Shown here: positions 55,539 to 64,000 of the stretch, one piece after another
Layout of the letters: every line of letters begins with the position of its first letter
How positions within the stretch are numbered: position 1 is the stretch's first letter
Assembly: GCF_014522305.1 (NCBI RefSeq)
Contig: NZ_CP041982.1
Location: 5,001 to 69,000 of the forward strand
From: Lactobacillus sp. PV034
GTDB lineage: Bacteria; Bacillota; Bacilli; Lactobacillales; Lactobacillaceae
Length of the DNA: 64,000 nucleotides
Direction of reading: 5' to 3'
Made by a program: the position numbers and the translations under genes
The notes under the pieces: model-generated
The model's database searches: none
What the model saw: the letters and a program-made list of their open reading frames with translations, nothing else
Told to the model about the DNA's origin: nothing

Positions 55539-55859
55539 ATGGAAGAAATTAAAAAGTTAACTAACGATAAATTAAAAGAGATTACTGCAGATGGTCGTAC
55601 TGTCTTATTATTTTCTGCTACTTGGTGCCCAGATTGCCGCTTTTTAGATCCATTTTTACCAGAGATTGAAAAAGATTTTTCAGCTGCTAAGTTTTATAAG
55701 ATTGATCGTGATGATTCAATCGATATCGCAAAAGAATTAAATATTTTTGGAATTCCTAGCTTTGTTGTCTACCAAGATGGCGAAGAAATTGGTAGACTAG
55801 TAAATAAGGACAGAAAGACTAAAGAAGAAGTAGAAAACTTCCTTAACTCTCTAAATTAG
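55539..55859 (+). CDS. Thioredoxin-like protein with CPDC active site
   Basis: About 106 residues with a thioredoxin fold and ATWCPDCRFLDPF near residues 28-40. CPDC replaces the CGPC of standard thioredoxin, which usually changes redox potential and partner choice. The cis-Pro loop appears as FGIPSF near 71-76. An upstream in-frame ATG at 55500 would add 13 very basic residues; the ATG at 55539, preceded by aaaggtg, is preferred. Located between the flavin reductase and ytpR genes, so a redox role is plausible. Confidence 0.82.
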   Translation: MEEIKKLTNDKLKEITADGRTVLLFSATWCPDCRFLDPFLPEIEKDFSAAKFYKIDRDDSIDIAKELNIFGIPSFVVYQDGEEIGRLVNKDRKTKEEVENFLNSLN

Positions 55860-55882
55860 TCGCAGAAAGGAATTTACTAGAA

Positions 55883-56530
55883 ATGATTATTTCTACCAAT
55901 AAAGAAAGCTATCCAAATACTTTAATAGTAATTTTAGGCCAAGATAAGGGCCGTAGTAGTTTTGAAGAAAAAGAAGACATTACTCGTGTCAAAGATGAAG
56001 ATGGCAAGGTAATTGGCTTTAATTTCTTTAATGTAGATAAGTTTTTAGATTATGATAAGTTACCTAATGGTCAAGTTACACCAAATCAAGAGTTAATTGA
56101 TACTCTTAATAAGCAAATTGAAAAAGCTGGTTTTGACGATAAATTAACAATTGGTAAGCCAACTTTAGTTTATGGTTATGTAGAAACTTGTGAACCACAT
56201 CCTGATTCAGACCACCTTCATGTAACTACTGTGAATGTTGGAGATGAAACTCATCAAATTGTTTGTGGTGCTCCTAATATTGCTCAAGGTCAAAAAGTTG
56301 TTGTTGCTTTACCAGGAACTTTGATGCCAAATGGTCAACAAATTTGGCCAGGTGAATTACGTGGTGTAGATTCATACGGGATGATTTGTTCAGCTCGTGA
56401 ATTAGGTCTGCCACATGCTCCTCAAAAGCGTGGGATTATGGTTGTTCCAGATACCTTCCAAGTTGGTGATGAATTTGAACCAACTAAGACTGATGAGCTA
56501 CTTGCCAGTGGGGACATTACTTTAGACTAA
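55883..56530 (+). CDS. ytpR: YtpR-family tRNA-binding-domain protein
   Basis: 215 residues: an N-terminal YtpR-specific domain of about 85 residues and a C-terminal OB-fold tRNA-binding (EMAP/PheT-type) domain from about 95 (YVETCEPHPDSDHLHVTTVNVG, VCGAPNIAQGQKVVVALPG). It resembles the free-standing domain of phenylalanyl-tRNA synthetase beta. Cytosolic; precise function not established. RBS aaaggaa before the ATG. Terminated at 56541. Confidence 0.9.
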   Translation: MIISTNKESYPNTLIVILGQDKGRSSFEEKEDITRVKDEDGKVIGFNFFNVDKFLDYDKLPNGQVTPNQELIDTLNKQIEKAGFDDKLTIGKPTLVYGYVETCEPHPDSDHLHVTTVNVGDETHQIVCGAPNIAQGQKVVVALPGTLMPNGQQIWPGELRGVDSYGMICSARELGLPHAPQKRGIMVVPDTFQVGDEFEPTKTDELLASGDITLD

Positions 56531-56540
56531 TAAATTTTAA

Positions 56541-56567
56541 AGAGTCTCAGATTAGAGGCTCTTTTTT
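56541..56567 (+). terminator. Terminator after ytpR
   Basis: Eight-pair stem agagtctc/gaggctct with a six-base loop, then T. Confidence 0.85.
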
Positions 56568-56630
56568 GATGTAAAAATGTTAAAATTAAAGGCAGAAATT
56601 TAGACAATACTTTAATTGGAGAAACAACAA

Positions 56631-57944
56631 ATGTTAGATAAAAATAAGCAAATTTGGTTCATTGGCATTAAGGGAACAGGAATGGCTGCTTTAGCCTTGC
56701 TGTTACATGATCTTGGTTACAATGTGGCTGGTTCTGATATTGAAAAATATACTTTTACTCAAGTTCCTTTAGAAAAAGCTGGTATCAAAGTTACCAATTT
56801 TGATCCTGAAAACATCAAAGGTAGCGGACAAATTATTGTTAAGGGGAATGCTTTTAAGCAAGATAATCCAGAAGTAAGTGCGTGCATTGAAAAGAATGTA
56901 AGCTGGCAAAGTTATCCTGATACTGTGGAAGAAGTAGTTCAAGCTCACACATCAATTGGTGTATCTGGAACTCACGGTAAAACATCAACTACTAGTTTAC
57001 TAGCTCATGTTTTAGGTGAAGTTGCTCCAACTTCTTATCTAATTGGTGATGGTCGTGGCCAAGGTGTAGCTGATTCACGCTTTTTTGCTTATGAAGCTGA
57101 TGAATATCGTCGTCACTTTTTAGCTTACCATCCAGACTATCAAATTATGACTAACATTGATTTTGATCATCCAGATTATTTTAAAGATCAAGCTGACTAT
57201 ACTTCTGCTTTTCAAACTGCGGCCGAACAAACCAAAAAGGGACTTTTTGTTTGGGGTGATGATCCACGTTTACAATCATTAAAGATTGATATCCCTAAAT
57301 ATACCTATGGCTTCAAGGATACTGACGATTTCCAAGCTACTAATATTGAAAAAACTACCCAAGGCTCAACTTTTAATGTAATGGCTAATGGGAAAGATTT
57401 AGGGCGTTTTGAAATCCACCTATTTGGTGATCACAGTATTTTAAATGCGACTGCAGTTATTGCCTTAGCTTACACTGAAAAGATTCCAATGGAAGATATC
57501 AAGAAGGGCTTGCCAACCTTTAAGGGTGCTAAGAGAAGATTTTCAGAAAAAGACTTTGGTGACATCGCAGTAATTGATGATTATGCCCACCACCCAACTG
57601 AAATGCGCGCTACAATTCAAGCAGCACGTCAAAAATTCCCAGACAAGGAATTAGTTGTTGTTTTCCAGCCACATACTTACTCAAGAACTAAGAAATACCA
57701 AAAAGATTTTGAAGAAATCTTGAGCGATGTGGATAAAGCTTACATTACTCCAATTTATGCCTCAGCTCGTGAAAGCGATGGTGATATTACTAGTGAAGAC
57801 TTAACTGCGAATATTCCTGGCTCTGAAGTAATTGACTTGGATAATATTACAGATTTAACTAAACATAAGAATGCGGTCGTTGTATTTATGGGTGCGGGAG
57901 ATATTCCTAAATATGAAGATGCATATGAAGCTAAGCTAAAATAA
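56631..57944 (+). CDS. murC: UDP-N-acetylmuramate--L-alanine ligase
   Basis: About 437 residues. Adds L-Ala to UDP-MurNAc in peptidoglycan precursor synthesis. N-terminal [12 protein letters not shown] (residues 9-20) binds the UDP sugar; [13 protein letters not shown] near 107-119 is the ATP P-loop; [10 protein letters not shown] near 316-325 is the C-terminal ligase motif. A TTG at 56616 is in frame, but the ATG at 56631 with tggag upstream fits better. Followed by a strong terminator at 57964. Confidence 0.96.
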   Translation: MLDKNKQIWFIGIKGTGMAALALLLHDLGYNVAGSDIEKYTFTQVPLEKAGIKVTNFDPENIKGSGQIIVKGNAFKQDNPEVSACIEKNVSWQSYPDTVEEVVQAHTSIGVSGTHGKTSTTSLLAHVLGEVAPTSYLIGDGRGQGVADSRFFAYEADEYRRHFLAYHPDYQIMTNIDFDHPDYFKDQADYTSAFQTAAEQTKKGLFVWGDDPRLQSLKIDIPKYTYGFKDTDDFQATNIEKTTQGSTFNVMANGKDLGRFEIHLFGDHSILNATAVIALAYTEKIPMEDIKKGLPTFKGAKRRFSEKDFGDIAVIDDYAHHPTEMRATIQAARQKFPDKELVVVFQPHTYSRTKKYQKDFEEILSDVDKAYITPIYASARESDGDITSEDLTANIPGSEVIDLDNITDLTKHKNAVVVFMGAGDIPKYEDAYEAKLK

Positions 57945-57963
57945 AACTAATCGATCATGAAAA

Positions 57964-58005
57964 CTGTTAGAATAGACAAAAAGGGTTATTCTAACAGCTT
58001 TTTTC
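57964..58005 (+). terminator. Terminator after murC
   Basis: Eleven-pair stem ctgttagaata/tattctaacag with a 12-base loop, then T. It lies inside a longer in-frame N-terminal extension of polA, which argues against starting polA at 57957. Confidence 0.9.
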
Positions 58006-58025
58006 TTCAAGGAGAATTTATATTT

Positions 58026-60686
58026 ATGGCTCAAAAAAAATTACTTTTAATTGATGGAAATTCTGTTTCATTTAGAGCATTTTATGCTTTATTTCGCCAA
58101 TTAGAAAATTTTAAAAGTCCAGATGGCTTACATACCAATGCTATTTTTGCTTTTAAAAATATGCTTGATTCCTTATTAAAAGATATTGAACCTGATAATG
58201 TTTTGGTTGCATTTGATGCAGGGAAAGTCACTTTTAGAAATGAGATGTATGATGACTATAAGGGTGGCCGTCAAAAAACACCAAGTGAGTTATCAGAACA
58301 ATTACCTGTTATCCGTGAATTATTGAAAGATATGGGAATTGAAAGCTATGAACTAAAGAACTATGAGGCAGATGATATCATTGGAACTTTTGCGACTTTA
58401 GGTGAAGATGCAGATTTTAAAGTAACCATTGTCACTGGAGATCGCGACTTGACGCAACTGGCTTCTGATAAAGTTACGGTGATGGTAACCAAGCGTGGTG
58501 TAAATGATTTGGAAGCTTATACACCTGAACATATGAAGGAAGTTAATGGGGTTACTCCAACTGAATTTATTGATATGAAGGCCCTGATGGGAGATAGTTC
58601 CGATAATTATCCAGGTGTTGAAGGAATTGGGCCCAAAACTGCTTCAAATTTGATTCAAAAATATGGTTCTGTTGAAGGGCTTTACGAACATATTGATGAG
58701 CTCAAGGCTTCTAAACGTAAGGAACGCTTAATTCGTGATAAAGACAAGGCTGTCCTAGGTAAAAAATTAGCAACTATAGACCGTCATGCACCAGTGACTA
58801 TTACTTTAGCTGATACTAAATTACGTCAGCCAGATCAAGAAGCTTTGCGTCAACTATATGAAAGACTTAATTTTAGAAGCTTTTTAGCTAAAATGAATGC
58901 TAGTGCAGCTGGAACAAGTCAAGAAGCCACTGAAACTTATGCTTATGAAGAATTAACTTCGGAAAATATTGATGAGTTAACCACAATTAAGGATCATGAA
59001 GTTACATTTTACTTGGCTATGCTGGGAGAAAATTATCATCTTGCGCCAATTGAAGGCTTTTGTCTCAAAGCTAATGGCAAAATTTATGCTAGTGAAAATA
59101 TTGATTTGTTAACTGAACCAGTATTAAAAGATCTCTTACAAGATGCTACGATTAAGAAGAATGTTTTTGATATTAAGAGAACTTTGGTTGGCTTAGATCG
59201 TCTAGGGATAAAAGCCAAGGGACTCGATTATGACATGCTTTTGGCATCTTATTTGGTTAATAATGAGAATAACTCAAACGACTTGGGAGAAGTGGCGCAT
59301 TTATACGGCGAATATTCTGTAAAAAGCGATTTAGAAGTTTATGGTAAGGGCAAAAAAGCTGCTGTTCCTGAAAAGGATATTTTTTATAATCACTTAGCCG
59401 CTAAGGTAGCTGTTATTGAAAAACTCAAACCAGAATTATTAGAAAAGTTAAAGGATCATGAACAAGATGATCTATATGATAGTATTGAAATTCCAACAGC
59501 TTATGTTTTGGCTAAGATGGAACGTAATGGGTTCAAAGTTAATGCAGCTACTTTAGAAGAGCTAGATCAAGGTATTTCTGAAAAACTTGCAGAATTAGAA
59601 GCAAAGATTTATCAACAGGCTGGAGAAGAATTTAATATTAATTCTACAAAACAACTCGGTCATATTTTGTTTGAAAAGCTTGGTTTGCCACCAATTAAGA
59701 AAACTAAGACTGGTTATTCAACTTCAGTTGAAGTTTTAGAAGCATTAAAGACTAAGAGCCCAATTGTTTCTAATATTTTGGAATATCGTCAACTTAATAA
59801 ATTAGAATCAACTTACATTAAGGCTTTACCAGAATGGATCATGTCAGATGGTAAAATTCATACTCGTTACTTACAAACTTTAACAGCAACCGGACGTTTA
59901 TCTTCAGTAGATCCTAATTTACAAAATATTCCTACTAAAACAGAAGAAGGAAAACAAATTAGAAAAGCTTTTGTACCTTCAACGCCTGATGGGTATATTT
60001 TTTCTTGTGACTACTCTCAAGTGGAATTGCGGGTCCTAGCTCAAGTATCAGGTGATGAAAATATGCAAGAAGCCTTTAAATCGGGCTATGATATTCACGC
60101 TCATACAGCAATGCGTATTTTTCATTTAGATTCTCCTGATGAAGTTACTCCCTTAATGCGTCGACATGCTAAGGCGGTTAACTTTGGGATTGTTTATGGA
60201 ATTTCTGATTATGGCTTGTCTAAAAATATTGGGATTAGTCGGAAGCAGGCAAAAGAATTTATCGAAAATTATTTTGAACAATATCCACAAATTAAAGAAT
60301 ATATGGATCAAGCAATTAAAGAAGCACGCGAAAAAGGCTATGCTGAAACAATTATGCACCGTCGGCGTTACTTGCCTGATATCCATGCCAAGAACTTTAA
60401 TGTCAGATCATTTGCGGAAAGAACAGCAATTAATTCGCCAATTCAAGGTAGTGCGGCTGATATTATTAAAATTGCGATGATTAATATGCAAAAGAAGCTG
60501 GACGAACTGAAACTTAAGACGAAAATGGTCTTGCAAGTTCATGACGAATTGATTTTTGATGTGCCTAAAGATGAATTAGAGACAATTAAAAAGATTGTTC
60601 CGCAAGTTATGCAATCAGCTGTTAAATTAGATGTACCTTTAATTGCAGACTCAAATTGGGGTCATAATTGGTATGAGGCAAAATAG
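58026..60686 (+). CDS. polA: DNA polymerase I
   Basis: About 886 residues. The 5'-3' exonuclease domain is N-terminal (LLIDGNSVSFRAFYAL at 7-22, YEADDIIGT near 113, SDNYPGVEGIGPKTA near 193). The middle 3'-5' exonuclease-like domain lacks the DxE motif, so proofreading is likely lost, as in other Gram-positive Pol I enzymes. The polymerase domain has SCDYSQVELRVLAQ (motif A), KAVNFGIVYG (motif B) and VHDELIFDV (motif C). Start chosen at ATG 58026 after aaggaga; the ATG at 57957 is upstream of a terminator. Acts in Okazaki fragment and repair synthesis. Confidence 0.96.
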   Translation: MAQKKLLLIDGNSVSFRAFYALFRQLENFKSPDGLHTNAIFAFKNMLDSLLKDIEPDNVLVAFDAGKVTFRNEMYDDYKGGRQKTPSELSEQLPVIRELLKDMGIESYELKNYEADDIIGTFATLGEDADFKVTIVTGDRDLTQLASDKVTVMVTKRGVNDLEAYTPEHMKEVNGVTPTEFIDMKALMGDSSDNYPGVEGIGPKTASNLIQKYGSVEGLYEHIDELKASKRKERLIRDKDKAVLGKKLATIDRHAPVTITLADTKLRQPDQEALRQLYERLNFRSFLAKMNASAAGTSQEATETYAYEELTSENIDELTTIKDHEVTFYLAMLGENYHLAPIEGFCLKANGKIYASENIDLLTEPVLKDLLQDATIKKNVFDIKRTLVGLDRLGIKAKGLDYDMLLASYLVNNENNSNDLGEVAHLYGEYSVKSDLEVYGKGKKAAVPEKDIFYNHLAAKVAVIEKLKPELLEKLKDHEQDDLYDSIEIPTAYVLAKMERNGFKVNAATLEELDQGISEKLAELEAKIYQQAGEEFNINSTKQLGHILFEKLGLPPIKKTKTGYSTSVEVLEALKTKSPIVSNILEYRQLNKLESTYIKALPEWIMSDGKIHTRYLQTLTATGRLSSVDPNLQNIPTKTEEGKQIRKAFVPSTPDGYIFSCDYSQVELRVLAQVSGDENMQEAFKSGYDIHAHTAMRIFHLDSPDEVTPLMRRHAKAVNFGIVYGISDYGLSKNIGISRKQAKEFIENYFEQYPQIKEYMDQAIKEAREKGYAETIMHRRRYLPDIHAKNFNVRSFAERTAINSPIQGSAADIIKIAMINMQKKLDELKLKTKMVLQVHDELIFDVPKDELETIKKIVPQVMQSAVKLDVPLIADSNWGHNWYEAK

Positions 60687-60720
60687 ACTTATTTAGCTTT
60701 TAAAGAAGGGAGGATTTACA

Positions 60721-61548
60721 ATGCCAGAATTACCTGAAGTCGAAACTGTCCGCCGCACACTTGAACCTTTGATTAAGGGGAAAACTATCAAAGATGTAAC
60801 AGTTTGGTATCCTAAAATTATTATGGGGGATGCTCAAAAAGTGGCTCAACAATTAAAAGGTAAAAAAATAATCGCCATTGATCGTTATGGAAAATACCTT
60901 TTAATTAGATTAAATGAAGATTTAACTTTAGTTTCTCATTTAAGAATGGAGGGTAAATATCGCTTAGTTACTCCTGATCAGTCCAAGCAAAAACATGAAC
61001 ATGTTCAATTTGAGTTCACTGATGGCACGGCTTTGCGTTATGATGATGTGCGTAAATTTGGCCGGATGCATTTAGTAGAAACCGGTACTGAAAGAGTAAC
61101 AACTGGAATTAGACATTTAGGTCCTGAACCTAATTCAGAAGAATTTACGCTTAATTACTTTAAAAATGCACTCGCTAAGAAAAAGAAAAATATCAAAAAT
61201 ACTTTACTTGATCAGTCAGTGGTAAGTGGTCTTGGAAATATTTACGTTGATGAAGTTTTGTGGCAAAGTAAAATTCACCCTTTAAGTAGTGCAAGCAAAA
61301 TACCACTTGCTCAAGTAGAGAGTTTACATGATAATATTAATCACACTATTAAAAAGGCAATTAAATATCGCGGCACTAGTGTTCATACTTTTCTTGATGC
61401 AGCTGGAGATTCTGGTCAGTATCAAAATGAATTAAAAGTTTATGGTCATGCTGGTGAAGCCTGCACTAGGTGTGGAACAGAATTAGAAAAGATTAAGGTT
61501 AATGGGAGAGGCACAACTTTTTGTCCTCACTGCCAGGTATTATATTAA
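60721..61548 (+). CDS. mutM: Formamidopyrimidine-DNA glycosylase
   Basis: 275 residues. PELPEVETVRR directly after Met gives the catalytic N-terminal Pro and Glu. The helix-two-turn-helix has QSVVSGLGNIYVDEVLW near 167-183, and a C-terminal zinc finger has CTRCG and CPHCQ. It excises oxidised purines such as 8-oxoguanine. Downstream of polA by 34 bases with agggagg ribosome site; coaE overlaps its stop by one base. A repair and replication operon. Confidence 0.97.
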   Translation: MPELPEVETVRRTLEPLIKGKTIKDVTVWYPKIIMGDAQKVAQQLKGKKIIAIDRYGKYLLIRLNEDLTLVSHLRMEGKYRLVTPDQSKQKHEHVQFEFTDGTALRYDDVRKFGRMHLVETGTERVTTGIRHLGPEPNSEEFTLNYFKNALAKKKKNIKNTLLDQSVVSGLGNIYVDEVLWQSKIHPLSSASKIPLAQVESLHDNINHTIKKAIKYRGTSVHTFLDAAGDSGQYQNELKVYGHAGEACTRCGTELEKIKVNGRGTTFCPHCQVLY

Positions 61549-62165
61549 TGACTTTATATTTAGGTTTAACAGGTGGAATAGCTACCGGAAAAAGCGTAGC
61601 AAGTAATTATTTTAGCAAGCAAGGGATTCCGGTAGTTGATACCGATAAGATTGCCCATCAACTAATGGAACCAGGTAAACGCAATTATCAAGGAATTGTT
61701 GATTATTTTGGAAAGAGTATCTTGAATCAGGATTTAACCATCAATCGTCGTATTTTAGGGCAAATTGTTTTCAATGAACCTGAGCAGTTAGCAGCTTTAA
61801 ATGCAATTACTCATCCTTGGATTAAGCATGAAGCTATGCAACAAATGGTAATTTTTCACCAATTAGGTCACAAGCTTTGCGTGGTTGATGTGCCTCTTTT
61901 ATTTGAAAGTGGTTGGGATGAAGATGTAGATCGCACGATTGTAATTGCGGCAAAGCAAGACCTTGAAGTAAAACGCTTAATGGAGCGCAATAACTTAGAT
62001 CGCCAAGCAGCATTGGAAAGAATTCAGAGTCAAATGCCGCTAGCAGAAAAAATTAAAAGAGCTGATTATACGATCGAAAATAATGGCACAATTGCTGAAC
62101 TAGAACATCAGTTAGCTGATTTATTGAAGATGCTGAGAAAGGTTGATACAGATGGAATGTCCTAA
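61548..62165 (+). CDS. coaE: Dephospho-CoA kinase
   Basis: About 205 residues. P-loop GLTGGIATGKS at residues 6-16, DVPLLFESGWD near 115-125 and a typical lid region (LMERNNLDRQAALERIQSQM) near 145-164. Phosphorylates the 3'-OH of dephospho-CoA, the last CoA step. The ATG shares a base with the mutM stop; a TTG at 61521 is less likely because it lies deep in mutM. nrdR begins before its stop. Confidence 0.95.
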   Translation: MTLYLGLTGGIATGKSVASNYFSKQGIPVVDTDKIAHQLMEPGKRNYQGIVDYFGKSILNQDLTINRRILGQIVFNEPEQLAALNAITHPWIKHEAMQQMVIFHQLGHKLCVVDVPLLFESGWDEDVDRTIVIAAKQDLEVKRLMERNNLDRQAALERIQSQMPLAEKIKRADYTIENNGTIAELEHQLADLLKMLRKVDTDGMS

Positions 62166-62625
62166 TTGTCATCAAAATTCTTCGCGCGTGATTGATTCTC
62201 GTCCAAGTGATGAGAATCGCGCCATCAGACGGCGCCGAGAATGTGAAAATTGTGGTTTTCGTTTTACAACATTTGAACGAGTTGAACAGGCGCCACTATT
62301 AGTAATTAAAAATGATGGTACTCGTGAAGCATTTAGTCGTGATAAAATTTTACATGGTGTCGTCATGGCTGCCCAAAAGCGCCCAATTTCTAGCTTTCAA
62401 TTAGGTACTTTAGCAGATCATGTTGTTAATGCTATTCGTAAACAGGGTATTTCTGAAATCTCCTCAAAAGAAATTGGAGAATTAGTGATGAATGAATTAG
62501 CAAATCTTGATGACGTGGCTTATATCAGATTTGCCAGTATTTATCGCCAATTTAAGGATGTTTCTGGTTTTATGGAGGCCATGGAAGATATGATTAAAAA
62601 GCATAGTAATGATAAGGGGAATTAA
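62152..62625 (+). CDS. nrdR: Transcriptional repressor NrdR
   Basis: About 157 residues. Begins MECPNCHQNSSRVIDSRP, with the four-Cys zinc ribbon (CPNC and CENCGF) in the first 35 residues, then the ATP-cone domain (VIKNDGTREAFSRDKILHGV). It represses ribonucleotide reductase genes when dATP is high. An in-frame TTG at 62143 exists; ATG 62152 matches the family start. Overlaps the end of coaE by 14 bases. Confidence 0.96.
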   Translation: MECPNCHQNSSRVIDSRPSDENRAIRRRRECENCGFRFTTFERVEQAPLLVIKNDGTREAFSRDKILHGVVMAAQKRPISSFQLGTLADHVVNAIRKQGISEISSKEIGELVMNELANLDDVAYIRFASIYRQFKDVSGFMEAMEDMIKKHSNDKGN

Positions 62626-62630
62626 GAAAA

Positions 62631-63977
62631 ATGTATGTTAGTAGCAATCCAAAACAACCTTTCTATGTTGCTAACCAAATCGTCCTAACTAGTAATGATC
62701 AAAAAGTCTTAACTAAGCTTTATCAGCCTCTAGTAGGTGTGTTAGGAGTAGGACTCTACACAACCTTAGTTAATGAATTTGATACGATTCCTTTTGCTGG
62801 AGATTATAAAACTCTCTATCAATTGCAAGATCAAACCGATGCTGATTTAAAAAGTATTTTTTCTAGTTTACATCACCTTGAAGCGGTAGGACTTTTAAAA
62901 ACATTTGTTGGACAAAATCCAGTTTTGGGCGATGTTATAATCTTTCAACTTTTACCTGTTCCTAGACCGCAAGAATTTTTTGCCACTTTCCTACTATCAA
63001 GTATGCTACGTGAAAGACTGGGAACTGTTGGTTTTGAACGTTTAGTTAAAGAATTTACTCCACGCGTTTTTACTGGCTTAAAAGACGCACGAGAAGTAAG
63101 TGCAGGATTTTTTGAAGTTTTCCACTTATCGCAAAATGCGGCAATTGAACCGCCAGCAGTTGTCAAAGAAGCTAGCGCAAAGGTCGGAGAAGTTAAAGCT
63201 CCACAAGTAAAACTAACTGAAAAAGCTAAAAAAATTGACTGGGATTTTTTACTTGCACTCTTTGATGCCTACCATATTAATAAGGCAGAAGTTGACAAGC
63301 ACCGCAGTGAAATTAGCCAGCTGATGGCGTTTTATGATTTGAGCGAACAGGATTTTATCAACGAAGCCATGCTTACTTTTTCAGCAGGAAAGACCAGCTT
63401 AGATATGGAGGCAATTGCAAGCGTTATTGCAGAAAATTATGGTAGCAGGCAGACTAAGACTTCTGTTGAAAAACAAATTACACCTAAGAAGGATACATTA
63501 GCTACGATCAAAAATCTTTCAAAGCAAGATGATGAATTTTTAAAGGAAGTCAATCAATATTCAGTTGTGGACTACTTATACCATCTCAAAGAAAAAAAGG
63601 GTGGTTATGTAACTGCTAATGAAAAAAAGGTGCTCTATCGTTTGCAGAATCAATATGGCTTAAGTCCGCAACTAATTAATGTATTAATCTATACCTGTTT
63701 AGAATATGACTCAGTCTTAGCGCCTAATCTGGCTGATCGGATTGCAAATGACTGGCTGCAAAAGGGCGTAACTACGGCTGTTCAAGCTATTGGGTATGTT
63801 AAAAAGCGACGCTCGCAAACACGTAATCGCCGCTACCAGGTAAATCATAAACCAGTCAAAAAAACTAGTGATTGGCAAGCTAAAAAACGCCAAACTAGTG
63901 AAACTTCAAGGGCACAGATGTCTGAAGATGAAATGAATCAAATTTTTAAAAATTTTGGAAAAGAAAATAAAGGGTAA
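62631..63977 (+). CDS. dnaB: Replication initiation and membrane attachment protein DnaB (DnaB/DnaD family)
   Basis: 448 residues. The first 120 form a winged-helix-like domain (LTKLYQPLVGVLGVGLYTTLVNE), and a DnaB_2/DnaD-type domain follows near 300-380, with a basic Gln/Lys/Arg-rich tail. This is the Gram-positive loader accessory protein, not the helicase. It works with DnaD and DnaI at oriC and PriA-dependent restart. Follows nrdR by five bases and precedes dnaI by six, the usual nrdR-dnaB-dnaI order. Confidence 0.92.
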   Translation: MYVSSNPKQPFYVANQIVLTSNDQKVLTKLYQPLVGVLGVGLYTTLVNEFDTIPFAGDYKTLYQLQDQTDADLKSIFSSLHHLEAVGLLKTFVGQNPVLGDVIIFQLLPVPRPQEFFATFLLSSMLRERLGTVGFERLVKEFTPRVFTGLKDAREVSAGFFEVFHLSQNAAIEPPAVVKEASAKVGEVKAPQVKLTEKAKKIDWDFLLALFDAYHINKAEVDKHRSEISQLMAFYDLSEQDFINEAMLTFSAGKTSLDMEAIASVIAENYGSRQTKTSVEKQITPKKDTLATIKNLSKQDDEFLKEVNQYSVVDYLYHLKEKKGGYVTANEKKVLYRLQNQYGLSPQLINVLIYTCLEYDSVLAPNLADRIANDWLQKGVTTAVQAIGYVKKRRSQTRNRRYQVNHKPVKKTSDWQAKKRQTSETSRAQMSEDEMNQIFKNFGKENKG

Positions 63978-63983
63978 AAAACG

Positions 63984-64000
63984 ATGGAATCTATTTCAGA
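63984..64000 (+). CDS. dnaI: Primosomal protein DnaI, first codons only (partial)
   Basis: ATG at 63984, six bases behind the dnaB stop, opens a frame MESIS that runs off the window. Identity rests on the conserved nrdR-dnaB-dnaI gene order, since only five complete codons are visible. An agggtaaaaa stretch could be the ribosome site. Confidence 0.6.

Noticed and set aside
57957..58025. Longer start for polA at ATG 57957
   Set aside because: The extension contains the murC terminator hairpin, and the conserved Pol I N-terminus with a ribosome site begins at 58026.
60166..60480. 104-codon frame inside polA
   Set aside because: Out-of-frame shadow of polA motifs B and C; no independent evidence.

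Overview
The window is low-GC Gram-positive DNA and reads as a chromosome segment of a Lactobacillus of the gasseri/johnsonii/acidophilus group. Support: the rRNA and tRNA sequences, an S(MK) SAM riboswitch ahead of metK (typical of Lactobacillales), T-box leaders ahead of leuS and argS, three exported proteins with SLAP-type wall-binding repeats, and an IS150-group insertion sequence. The species is inferred, not proven. No prophage, plasmid or CRISPR signal was seen.

Layout. 1-3459: 3' end of one rRNA operon (23S end, 5S) and 24 tRNA genes in two runs, separated at 1848-2519 by a gene-poor stretch with terminators, a possible gene remnant and two promoters. 3577-8948: two lipid glycosyltransferases, a flippase-like membrane protein and an LtaS-type polymerase, together a lipoteichoic acid module. 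8949-15020: four tandem promoters, a complete 16S-Ile-Ala-23S-5S operon and four more tRNAs. 15093-23377: riboswitch-metK, an amidohydrolase, an Rrf2 regulator with an oxidoreductase, T-box-leuS, and a MurJ/YtgP-type flippase. 23545-28142: an unknown protein and three secreted wall enzymes (amidase, C39-like peptidase, L,D-transpeptidase) sharing SLAP domains. 28266-34431: tRNA-Leu(CAG), nnrD, a D,D-carboxypeptidase, T-box-argS, fba and an RluA-type pseudouridine synthase. 34523-49905: a class A PBP, yheA, yhaO-yhaN-yhaM, an ACT/UPF0210 pair, an IS element, prsA, two YtxH proteins, hit, ecsAB and trmB; this resembles the yha/prsA/hit/ecs neighbourhood of Bacillus subtilis. 49961-55859: a cystine-type ABC transporter behind an attenuator, a LysR regulator, an FMN/FAD reductase and a thioredoxin-like protein. 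55883-64000: ytpR, murC, polA, mutM, coaE, nrdR, dnaB and the first codons of dnaI.

The most interesting item is the 290-bp leader before the ABC transporter (minus strand, about 52483 to 52224). It contains a promoter, a 29-codon ORF with a ribosome-binding site and three consecutive Cys codons, a hairpin overlapping those codons, an 11-nt segment able to pair with the 5' arm of a strong terminator, and that terminator just before the permease gene. This is the complete layout of a ribosome-mediated, cysteine-sensing transcription attenuator, and it points to cystine/cysteine as the substrate. A second notable item is the IS element at 43341-44803. It sits in the loop of a bidirectional terminator shared by two convergent genes, with a 3-bp TCA duplication. 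Its transposase frame shows a likely one-base insertion upstream of an intact A-AAA-AAC slippery site.
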